From an uncultured Pedobacter sp. (GTDB taxonomy: Bacteria; Bacteroidota; Bacteroidia; Sphingobacteriales; Sphingobacteriaceae): a DNA stretch of 5,577 nucleotides. The notes beneath the pieces were generated by a model. It saw only the letters and a list, made by a program, of their open reading frames with translations. It was not told the origin of the DNA and did not search any database. Positions within the stretch are counted from its first letter, which is position 1. Each line of letters opens with the position of its first letter. The DNA is taken from assembly GCA_946478755.1 (NCBI GenBank), contig CAMLDJ010000347.1, positions 1 through 5,577 of the forward strand. The letters run 5' to 3'. This document shows positions 1 through 5,577 of the stretch, piece after piece. A program made the translations under genes and the position numbers.

Positions 1-1297
1 CCTTAAATGCATAAAACATTAAATATAGGTAACATGGGAACAATACCCAATAGGCAGTTCTAAGATCATACACGTCAGCAAAATAACCATAAAAAAGTGG
101 CAAAATGGCATTTCCACAAAGACCCATGATCATGATCGATGCGCCCAGTTTGGTATACCTGCCCAGACCATCAAGTGCCAGCGGCCATATACCTGCCCAA
201 ACCAACGAATTTGCCAATCCAAGTAATACCACAAACCAGATAGAGATGTCGGCAGCATGCCCAAGGATGCTCACAGAGCCCCGGCCAAAAATAATTAAGA
301 GCGTAAACACCGCGCCCAATAACGTACAGATGCGTAATACATGAACCTGGCTGATGATTTTAGGGATCATCAATATCCCTAAGATATAGCCGCATATGGT
401 GGCGAACAAAGTATACGAAGGAAAAATTTTAGCTTCCAGTAAATGTATATTCATGGAACCGGCATAGCCGATAATGGTATCAATAGCGATAACCTGGGTC
501 CCTACATGTAGAAATATGGCAATTGCCCCAAGTATGAGATGCGGGAATTGGAAAATGCTGGTCTTTCCGGAATTTGCAGCGGCCACATCTTCACTTTCCT
601 GCTCTGTATCTATTTCGGGCAAAGGCGAATGGCGAACCATCAGGCCAAGACCAGTAAGCACGGCACCCACACAGGCGTAAGGAACAATTACTCTGCGGAT
701 CAGTTCGTCCAGCGCAGCACTTTTTTCAACACCATTCATCAAGGGCAACTGTTTAAAGAGTTCGCCATCTGTAGCTTTTAAAATGACTGCGGCAAACAGC
801 AATGGCGCCAATATCCCTGCGCCCTTATTGCAGATGCCCATGATGCTGATGCGTTGAGCTGCCCTTTCCTTAGGTCCTAAAACGGTAATATAAGGGTTGG
901 CAGCAGTTTGCAGTATGGCCAAACCCGCTCCTAAGGAAAACAAGCCCAGTAAAAAGATCTCATAAGTGCGTGTCAGCGCAGCCGGAACAAAAATAAATGC
1001 ACCAACAGCCATTGTCCAGAAACCAATCATCATTCCCTTTTTAAAACCGACAGACTTTAAAAGAAAGGACGAAGGGACCGACATGACAAAATAAGAGATG
1101 TAAAAAGCAAAGGCAACCAGGTAAGATTCGAAATTCGTGAGTTCACAGGCGATCTTGAAATAAGGAATCAGGATGGCATTTATCCAGGAAACAAAGCCAA
1201 ATATAAAAAACAATAACCCGATAATAAGAATAGAAATCAAGGTATCCCGCTTATTTAGAGAACTTACCGATACAGAAGAGATTTGTCGTTTGGCCAT
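1..1297 (-). CDS. FucP/GluP-type MFS sugar permease (3' end cut by window edge)
   Basis: Inner-membrane sugar importer of the major facilitator superfamily, in the fucose/glucose-galactose/N-acetylglucosamine permease branch (FucP, GluP, NagP). The minus strand is open from an ATG at 1297 to the window edge: 432 codons and no stop. FucP relatives are about 410-440 residues, so little is missing. The clearest signature is LQTAANPYITVLGP at residues 129-142, the hallmark of this family. Also typical are FGFVSWINAILIPYFK at 33-48 in helix 1 and GTQVIAIDTIIGYA at 266-279 in helix 7. About twelve hydrophobic segments are visible, with a hydrophilic central loop near 223-250. The start is chosen because residues 19-35 run straight into helix 1 and no in-frame ATG lies just upstream. 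It is divergent from the GH109/deaminase pair, which suggests import of an aminosugar. The exact substrate cannot be read from the sequence. Positions matching E. coli FucP Asp46 and Glu135 are Ala41 and Gln130. Confidence 0.93.
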   Translation of the reverse strand, partial: MAKRQISSVSVSSLNKRDTLISILIIGLLFFIFGFVSWINAILIPYFKIACELTNFESYLVAFAFYISYFVMSVPSSFLLKSVGFKKGMMIGFWTMAVGAFIFVPAALTRTYEIFLLGLFSLGAGLAILQTAANPYITVLGPKERAAQRISIMGICNKGAGILAPLLFAAVILKATDGELFKQLPLMNGVEKSAALDELIRRVIVPYACVGAVLTGLGLMVRHSPLPEIDTEQESEDVAAANSGKTSIFQFPHLILGAIAIFLHVGTQVIAIDTIIGYAGSMNIHLLEAKIFPSYTLFATICGYILGILMIPKIISQVHVLRICTLLGAVFTLLIIFGRGSVSILGHAADISIWFVVLLGLANSLVWAGIWPLALDGLGRYTKLGASIMIMGLCGNAILPLFYGYFADVYDLRTAYWVLFPCYLYLMFYAFK

Positions 1298-1321
1298 AGA
1301 TGATTTGTATGATCTGAAAAA

Positions 1322-1329
1322 CGAAACTA
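1322..1329 (-). promoter_or_regulatory. Weak candidate -7 promoter element for the permease gene
   Basis: Read on the minus strand this is TAGTTTCG, which matches the Bacteroidota -7 consensus TAnnTTTG at five of six fixed positions. It lies 24 bases before the permease ATG, implying a short leader like that of the divergent gene. A TTTA about 17 bases further upstream could stand in for the -33 TTTG. The match is imperfect and chance is possible. Confidence 0.25.
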
Positions 1330-1382
1330 AGGATATCAGCACAGAATAAACCACTATAGAACAGATAAATGAGCGGCAACGC

Positions 1383-1402
1383 TACCGATAACGTTCTCGC
1401 TA
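1383..1402. promoter_or_regulatory. Candidate LacI/GalR-type operator palindrome
   Basis: A 20-bp imperfect inverted repeat, with half-sites TACCGATAAC and GTTCTCGCTA, pairs at eight of ten positions around a central AACGTT. LacI/GalR-family operators are typically palindromes of this size with a central CG step (known of the family). It sits between the two divergent genes, about 86 bp from the permease start and 81 bp from the GH109 start, so one bound regulator could affect both. No regulator gene is in the window. The assignment rests on shape and position only. Confidence 0.4.
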
Positions 1403-1443
1403 TTTTATTCGGTTTTATCGTCATATTCTTAAAACTCATTTAA

Positions 1444-1451
1444 TAGATTTG
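1444..1451 (+). promoter_or_regulatory. Bacteroidota-type -7 promoter element for the GH109-like gene
   Basis: TAGATTTG is an exact match to the TAnnTTTG -7 consensus used by the primary sigma factor of Bacteroidota. It ends 31 bases before the ATG at 1483, a plausible distance for a leader of about 25 bases. I see no good -33 TTTG at the usual spacing, so the promoter may be weak or need an activator. No Shine-Dalgarno sequence precedes the ATG, as is common in this phylum. Confidence 0.45.
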
Positions 1452-1482
1452 AAGAAACTCATCACCATTTTAATCACAATTA

Positions 1483-2910
1483 ATGAAGAACAATAGAAGA
1501 GATTTTTTAAAACTCGGCGGCCTGGCTGGTCTTGGCCTGGCCTCGTCAGGTATTTTATCGGCCTATACTTCCTCTCCTGACACTTCAAATCAGGACGATA
1601 TTCTTAAACTGGCCAAAAGGGTGCACAAGCAGGAATTTAACATGAGCGGTTATGCGGCTCCTAAACTAGATACAGTGCGTATCGGTTTCATAGGCCTCGG
1701 CAACCGCGGCGCCGCAGCGGTAAAACGCATGGAGCGGATCGCTGGTACAAGTATCAATGCCTTGTGCGACCTGCGCCCGGAAAAAACGGCTGCGGCTGTC
1801 CAGAACTTAAAGCATACTGCCCACAAACCTGTCGTATACACAGATAAGGAAGAAGCATGGAAAAAACTCTGCGAACGTGACGATATCGATCTCATCTATA
1901 TAGCCACCCCCTGGGAACTGCATACACCAATGGCCGTGTACGCCATGAACCATGGCAAGCATGTATGTACCGAAGTACCTGCCGCCACCTCTCTTGATGA
2001 GTGCTGGCAACTGGTGCAAACTTCTGAGCGTACAAAGAAACACTGCATGATGCTGGAAAACTGCTGCTATGATTTTTTTGAAATGCTTACCCTCAATATG
2101 GCAAGGCAGGGATTCTTTGGCGATATCATCCATTGTGAAGGCGCTTATATCCACGACTTACTGGAAGGAAATTTTTCAAAGTCCAAGTATTACGATATGT
2201 GGCGACTGAAGGAAAACACCAAACACAAAGGCAATTTATATCCTACACACGGACTTGGCCCGATATGCCAGGTGATGAACATCAACCGTGGTGACCAGAT
2301 GAATTACCTGGTGTCAGTTTCTTCCGACGACTTCATGATGAGCGAAATGGCTAAGGAGCTGGCAGATAAAGATGCATTTTACAAACCTTATGTAGGCAAA
2401 TCCTTCCGAGGCAATATGAGTACCACCACTATTAAAACACATCATGGACGCACAATAATGGTGCAGCACGACGTGACCTCACCAAGACCATATTCGCGTT
2501 TGCACCTGATTAGCGGCACAAAAGGTACTGCTCAGAAATATCCATTGCCGGCGCGCATTTCTACCAATCATGAAGGCTGGCTGTCTGAGACCGAATTTAA
2601 AGCGCTGGAAGAGAAATATACACCCAACCTCGTCAAAAAGATTGGCGAGATGGCGAAAGCCGTGGGTGGACATGGCGGAATGGACTTCCTGATGGATTGG
2701 CGTACGATAGATTGCCTGAGGAACGGGCTTCCGCTGGACCAGGATGTTTACGATGCAGCGCTCTGGAGTTCCATACTTCCCTTGAGTGAGTGGTCTATAA
2801 ATAACCGTTCAAACTCCATTGACGTTCCTGATTTTACAGGAGGATCCTGGAAGACGAATTTACCGGTAGATATCTCCCTTTCAAAAGGTGGTACAACAGG
2901 GGTTATTTAG
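1483..2910 (+). CDS. Tat-exported GH109-family glycosidase (alpha-N-acetylgalactosaminidase-like, Gfo/Idh/MocA fold)
   Basis: A 475-residue NAD-dependent glycosidase candidate acting outside the cytoplasm. GH109 enzymes use bound NAD+ in an oxidation-elimination-addition-reduction cycle to cleave N-acetylgalactosaminides (known of the family). The N-terminus carries a twin-arginine signal, NRRDFLK at residues 4-10, followed by a hydrophobic stretch to about 25 and a possible cleavage site near Ala27. Tat export fits a protein that must fold around its cofactor first. The Rossmann motif GFIGLGNRG is at 68-76, with Asp96 ending strand 2 (CDLRPE). The EKP motif of ordinary Gfo/Idh dehydrogenases reads EVP at 164-166, as expected for GH109. 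NLYPTHGLGP at 251-260 supplies Tyr253 and His256, and PRPYSR at 334-339 supplies Tyr337. By my recollection these match the active-site Tyr and His of the Elizabethkingia enzyme. GGHGGMD is at 395-401. GH109 is broad, so the GalNAc specificity is uncertain. Probably cotranscribed with the deaminase gene 116 bp downstream. Confidence 0.88.
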   Translation: MKNNRRDFLKLGGLAGLGLASSGILSAYTSSPDTSNQDDILKLAKRVHKQEFNMSGYAAPKLDTVRIGFIGLGNRGAAAVKRMERIAGTSINALCDLRPEKTAAAVQNLKHTAHKPVVYTDKEEAWKKLCERDDIDLIYIATPWELHTPMAVYAMNHGKHVCTEVPAATSLDECWQLVQTSERTKKHCMMLENCCYDFFEMLTLNMARQGFFGDIIHCEGAYIHDLLEGNFSKSKYYDMWRLKENTKHKGNLYPTHGLGPICQVMNINRGDQMNYLVSVSSDDFMMSEMAKELADKDAFYKPYVGKSFRGNMSTTTIKTHHGRTIMVQHDVTSPRPYSRLHLISGTKGTAQKYPLPARISTNHEGWLSETEFKALEEKYTPNLVKKIGEMAKAVGGHGGMDFLMDWRTIDCLRNGLPLDQDVYDAALWSSILPLSEWSINNRSNSIDVPDFTGGSWKTNLPVDISLSKGGTTGVI

Positions 2911-2917
2911 AAATCAG

Positions 2918-2966
2918 AAGGCAATAAATAAATGGGCTGCCTTAGGGAGAAGGGATAGCAGTACCC
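2918..2966 (+). other. Possible mutually exclusive hairpins in the GH109-deaminase gap
   Basis: Two short inverted repeats share bases. One pairs AAGGCA (2918-2923) with TGCCTT (2938-2943). The other pairs GGGCTGC (2934-2940) with GCAG and CCC (2958-2961 and 2964-2966) across a two-base bulge. Because 2938-2940 is used by both, only one can form at a time. No T-tract follows either, so neither looks like an intrinsic terminator. The rest of the gap, up to 3026, is A-rich with no promoter match. Function, if any, is unknown. Confidence 0.2.
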
Positions 2967-3026
2967 GTAGATCCGAAAAGCAAGCACAAAAAAAGGTACA
3001 TAAATCGAAAACCAGAATACAATAAA

Positions 3027-3764
3027 ATGGAAACAAGAGTAACAAACAGTCCTGAAGAACTGGGAATCGCTGCCGGAAAGGCGGCTGCAGACCTCATCAG
3101 GGAAACCATTGCCGGCAATGGCAAAGCAAACATCATTCTTGCCACCGGGGCAAGCCAGTTTGAGACTTTAAACCAGCTCATCAGAGAAGATATTGACTGG
3201 AGCAAGGTTGCCATGTTCCATCTGGACGAATACATCGGCTTGCCGGAGTCTTCTCCTGCCAGTTTCAGAAAATACCTAAAAGAACGCTTCCTTGAAAAAG
3301 TTGGTCCCTTAAGGGCAGTTTACCTGGTTAACGGAGAGACCAATCCTGAAGCAGAATGTAAACGTCTGGGTGAGATCATTCAGCAAAATCCGATAGACGT
3401 TGCCCTGGTAGGCATCGGCGAGAATGGACACCTCGCATTTAATGATCCTCCGGCGGATTTTGAAACCCTTATCCCTTACCTGGTGGTAAACCTGGACGAG
3501 CAATGCCGCAAGCAGCAATTTGGAGAAGGATGGTTTAAAAGTATCGACGATGTTCCTACTCAAGCCATTAGTATGTCTGTTCAGCAGATCCTAAAATCCA
3601 AACACATTGTCTGCTCGGTACCCGACCGGAGGAAGGCACAAGCAGTAAAGGATAGTTTAGAGCAACCTGTCAGCAATAAATACCCCTCAAGCATTTTACA
3701 ACTACACCCCGATTGCAGGTTTTATTTCGATAAGGCTTCTGCAGAACTGCTTTCAGCAGTATAA
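3027..3764 (+). CDS. nagB: Glucosamine-6-phosphate deaminase-like protein (NagB family)
   Basis: A cytoplasmic enzyme of 245 residues that should convert an amino-sugar 6-phosphate (glucosamine-6-P, or possibly galactosamine-6-P) to a ketose 6-phosphate and ammonia, feeding glycolysis. The family signatures are [10 protein letters not shown] at residues 64-73, with Asp67 at the position of E. coli NagB catalytic Asp72, and [13 protein letters not shown] at 129-141, with His135 as the ring-opening histidine. ILQLHP at 223-228 matches the NagB C-terminal motif. The length is close to the short monomeric Bacillus type, not the 266-residue allosteric hexamer of E. coli. Several positions differ from E. 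coli: Asp141 is Asn133, Glu148 is Asp140, phosphate-contacting Arg172 is probably Gln164, and the allosteric Arg158/Lys160 pair is absent. Lys203 probably keeps the Lys208 role. The start is the first in-frame ATG in front of the conserved body, in an A-rich leader without a Shine-Dalgarno. A related sugar-phosphate activity, such as a lactonase of the same superfamily, is less likely because the FNDP segment is of deaminase type. Confidence 0.85.
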   Translation: METRVTNSPEELGIAAGKAAADLIRETIAGNGKANIILATGASQFETLNQLIREDIDWSKVAMFHLDEYIGLPESSPASFRKYLKERFLEKVGPLRAVYLVNGETNPEAECKRLGEIIQQNPIDVALVGIGENGHLAFNDPPADFETLIPYLVVNLDEQCRKQQFGEGWFKSIDDVPTQAISMSVQQILKSKHIVCSVPDRRKAQAVKDSLEQPVSNKYPSSILQLHPDCRFYFDKASAELLSAV

Positions 3765-3799
3765 AAAAAAGGCTCTTCTTAACGAAGGGCCTTTTTTTT
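3763..3799 (+). terminator. Intrinsic terminator after the deaminase gene, likely bidirectional
   Basis: GGCTCTTC (3771-3778) pairs with GAAGGGCC (3784-3791), with one T-G wobble, around the five-base loop TTAAC. Eight A (3763-3770) before and eight T (3792-3799) after extend the pairing and give a U-tract in either direction. The TAA stop of the deaminase gene (3762-3764) supplies the first A residues, so coding sequence and terminator overlap. It separates the GH109-deaminase unit from the beta-helix gene. Confidence 0.92.
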
Positions 3800-3891
3800 A
3801 CAATCAGCATTTCACCTAAGTACAAACAAAGTTTCTAACCTATCCAGTTTTTATATATCTTAACCTCATAACGACCAGAGCAATTCTTTTG

Positions 3892-5541
3892 ATGAAGTAT
3901 ATATTCCTGATGTTTCTCTTCTTAAACGGTGTATTGACAACCCAGGCACAGCATAAAGCCCCATTTGAAAATAATATAATGGTCACATCCCTGGAACAGA
4001 GAACCCAGGTATACATCAACGACAAACAGGAATTGACGGTCAATGTATCGCCAAAAGATGTACTTAACTTTATAGCCGCCGGCTTGGTTCGCTACAGTGA
4101 CTTCGGTGCCAAAGGCGATGGAACCACCGATGACATAGATGCTATCGCCGCAACCCATGCATTTGCCAACCTGCACGGGCTTCTGGTTAAAGCGGATGCC
4201 GGAGCCACCTATTATATCGGAGGGAAGGAACGCACAGCGGTTATCCAAACCGACACTGATTTCGGAACGGCAGTCTTCATGATTGATGATACCCAAGTAA
4301 AAAACCGCAATGCGTCTGTTTTCACGGTAAGTTCAGGGTTGAAACCCATTAAACTGGAAAAGATATCCTCACTTAAGCGGAACCAGCAAAAAGTCGAGCT
4401 GTCATTGCCCGGTACTTGTTTAATCACGGTCACAAACTCCAACGTAAAACAATACATCCGGTTTGGGCTAAACTTAAACGATGGTTCCTCCCAAAACGAC
4501 ATCTTTATTGCCGATAAAAATGGCAAGGTGGATAGGAACACACCAATCATCTGGGATTTTGAACAGATTACGGAAGTCATGGCACTGCCCATTGACAAAA
4601 ATCTCCTGAAGATCAGCGGAGGCCGTTTCACCACAATTGCCAATCAAGCCGAATCAAAGTCTACCTATTATAACCGGGGCATCGCGATCAGACGATCCCA
4701 TGTACTTGTTGAAGGACTGCAACACAACATTACGGGCGAAGGAGATCAGGGTGCGCCATATGGAGGCTTCATCAATATCGGTAACTGCGCCTATGTAACC
4801 GTAAAAAACACCATCCTAACCGGACACAAAACCTATAACACCATTGGCAGGGCGGGTAAGCCTGTCTCAATGGGTACGTACGACCTTTCTGTCAACCGTG
4901 CGGTTAACATATCTTTTCTGAACTGCAGCCAAACCAATGACATCGACGACAGCAAGTACTGGGGGATTTTGGGCTCAAACTTTTGCAAAAATCTGCTTTA
5001 TGATCATTGTACGCTCTCCCGGTTTGATGCCCACCAGGGGGTTGCCAATGCCACCATCCGCAACTCAACCCTCGGACACATGGGGATCAATGCTATTGGC
5101 AGCGGACTTCTAATCATCGAAAATTCCACCGTCCGCGGACGGAGCTTTGTTAACCTTCGCCCCGACTACGGCAGTACATGGCAGGGAGAACTGCTGATCC
5201 GTAACTGTGTCTTTGTGCCGGCAGGCGGTAAACCTGTTGCTGCTTCCCTGATCAGCGGATCCTATTCAGGTCAGCACAATTTCGGCTATACCTGCTATAT
5301 GCCAGAACGGATCACCATTGAAAATCTTCGGATTGACGACTCCAAACATCCGGATAATTACAAGGGACCTGCTATTTTCGCCAATTTCAATCCGCAAATG
5401 AAAGACAATACCTACCAGGAAAAGTTTCCCTATGTTAAAACCAGGGAGGTTGTTCTCAGGAACGTCACAACTGCCAGTAAGAAAGCCCTCAGGATAAGCG
5501 ACAATTCGTTCATGTTTAAGGACGTAAAAGTTAAGATTTAG
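3892..5541 (+). CDS. Secreted right-handed beta-helix protein with pectate-lyase-3-type N-terminus, function unknown
   Basis: A 549-residue protein that I cannot assign to a named enzyme family. Residues 1-19 form a Sec signal peptide (Lys2, hydrophobic core to about 16, likely cut after TQA at 17-19), so it should be periplasmic or extracellular. YSDFGAKGDGTTDDIDAI at 68-85 is the opening motif of the pectate-lyase-3 superfamily found in many polysaccharide lyases, hydrolases and phage tail spikes. A beta-rich segment spans about 140-240. From about 240 to 549 the pattern is short strands ending in Asn or Gly turns: VKN 306, FLN 344, YDH 372, IRN 391, IEN 411, IRN 438, IEN 478 and LRN 524, an Asn-ladder beta-helix. 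Acidic and His residues (Asp350, Asp352, Asp353, Asp379, His381, His396) sit in consecutive coils. The ATG at 3892 is preferred over the TTG just before it. It follows a terminator, so it needs its own promoter in 3800-3891, where I find no TAnnTTTG match. It may act on the glycan whose sugars the neighbours process (inference). Confidence 0.85.
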   Translation: MKYIFLMFLFLNGVLTTQAQHKAPFENNIMVTSLEQRTQVYINDKQELTVNVSPKDVLNFIAAGLVRYSDFGAKGDGTTDDIDAIAATHAFANLHGLLVKADAGATYYIGGKERTAVIQTDTDFGTAVFMIDDTQVKNRNASVFTVSSGLKPIKLEKISSLKRNQQKVELSLPGTCLITVTNSNVKQYIRFGLNLNDGSSQNDIFIADKNGKVDRNTPIIWDFEQITEVMALPIDKNLLKISGGRFTTIANQAESKSTYYNRGIAIRRSHVLVEGLQHNITGEGDQGAPYGGFINIGNCAYVTVKNTILTGHKTYNTIGRAGKPVSMGTYDLSVNRAVNISFLNCSQTNDIDDSKYWGILGSNFCKNLLYDHCTLSRFDAHQGVANATIRNSTLGHMGINAIGSGLLIIENSTVRGRSFVNLRPDYGSTWQGELLIRNCVFVPAGGKPVAASLISGSYSGQHNFGYTCYMPERITIENLRIDDSKHPDNYKGPAIFANFNPQMKDNTYQEKFPYVKTREVVLRNVTTASKKALRISDNSFMFKDVKVKI

Positions 5542-5577
5542 GTAATTTACCTGGATACACCCATTTGCTCCATGCTT

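Noticed and set aside
105..781. Plus-strand open frames opposite the permease gene
   Set aside because: The minus-strand permease reads cleanly through the whole stretch with conserved family motifs; the plus-strand translations resemble no protein.
1251..1439. A 62-codon minus-strand frame with a hydrophobic, membrane-like translation over the divergent control region
   Set aside because: It overlaps the start of the permease gene in another frame and covers the operator and promoter region. It has no recognisable family, and its C-terminal part is simply the permease start read out of frame.
1650..2154. Minus-strand open frames inside the GH109-like gene
   Set aside because: They are antisense shadows of a gene with a complete set of family motifs, and their translations show no domain.
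1483..2910. Assignment of the Tat-exported protein as an ordinary Gfo/Idh/MocA oxidoreductase
   Set aside because: The EKP lysine is replaced by Val165, and the NLYPTHGLGP and PRPYSR motifs fit the GH109 glycosidases better. The oxidoreductase label is correct only at fold level.
2918..2943. Terminator after the GH109-like gene
   Set aside because: The AAGGCA/TGCCTT hairpin has a long 14-base loop and no following T-tract.
3889..3891. TTG as the start codon of the beta-helix gene
   Set aside because: An ATG follows immediately and gives a standard signal peptide starting MKYIF; there is no Shine-Dalgarno favouring the TTG.
3922..4643. Minus-strand open frames of up to 143 codons opposite the beta-helix gene
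   Set aside because: The plus strand has a signal peptide, the SDFGAKGDG motif and periodic strands throughout, so the minus frames are shadows.
4939..5085. Assignment of the beta-helix protein to GH28 polygalacturonase on the basis of NDIDD and GHMG
   Set aside because: The GH28 set NTD, DD, GHG and RIK is not present with its normal spacing, so the similarity is too slight to name a function.

Overview
The window looks like a chromosomal carbohydrate-use locus from a member of the Bacteroidota, most likely the Sphingobacteriales (Pedobacter, Sphingobacterium or a relative). This rests on the protein types (a Tat-exported GH109-like protein, a FucP/GluP-type sugar permease and a secreted beta-helix protein), on start codons without a clear Shine-Dalgarno sequence, and on a TAnnTTTG-type promoter element. 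The genus is an inference. I see no rRNA, tRNA, CRISPR array, insertion sequence or phage gene.

Layout. Positions 1-1297 (minus strand) hold a major-facilitator sugar permease whose last codons run off the left edge. Positions 1298-1482 are a divergent control region. It has a Bacteroidota-type -7 element for the rightward gene, a weaker one for the leftward gene, and between them a 20-bp imperfect palindrome centred on AACGTT that looks like a LacI/GalR-family operator. Positions 1483-2910 (plus) encode a Tat-exported Gfo/Idh/MocA-fold protein of the GH109 type (alpha-N-acetylgalactosaminidase family). A 116-bp gap with possible hairpins leads to a NagB-family aminosugar-6-phosphate deaminase at 3027-3764. 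A strong hairpin terminator at 3763-3799 overlaps its stop codon. Positions 3892-5541 (plus) encode a secreted protein with a pectate-lyase-3 type N-terminus and a right-handed beta-helix, with no recognisable enzyme family. The last 36 bases hold nothing I can identify.

How the genes may work together (inference). The Tat-exported glycosidase would release an N-acetylhexosamine, perhaps GalNAc, from a glycan in the periplasm. The permease would import the sugar. After phosphorylation and deacetylation by enzymes not in this window, the cytoplasmic deaminase would convert the amino-sugar phosphate to a ketose phosphate and ammonia. The beta-helix protein could act on the parent polysaccharide, but it sits behind a terminator and is probably transcribed separately. 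The least described parts are the beta-helix protein, the divergent deaminase and the candidate shared operator.
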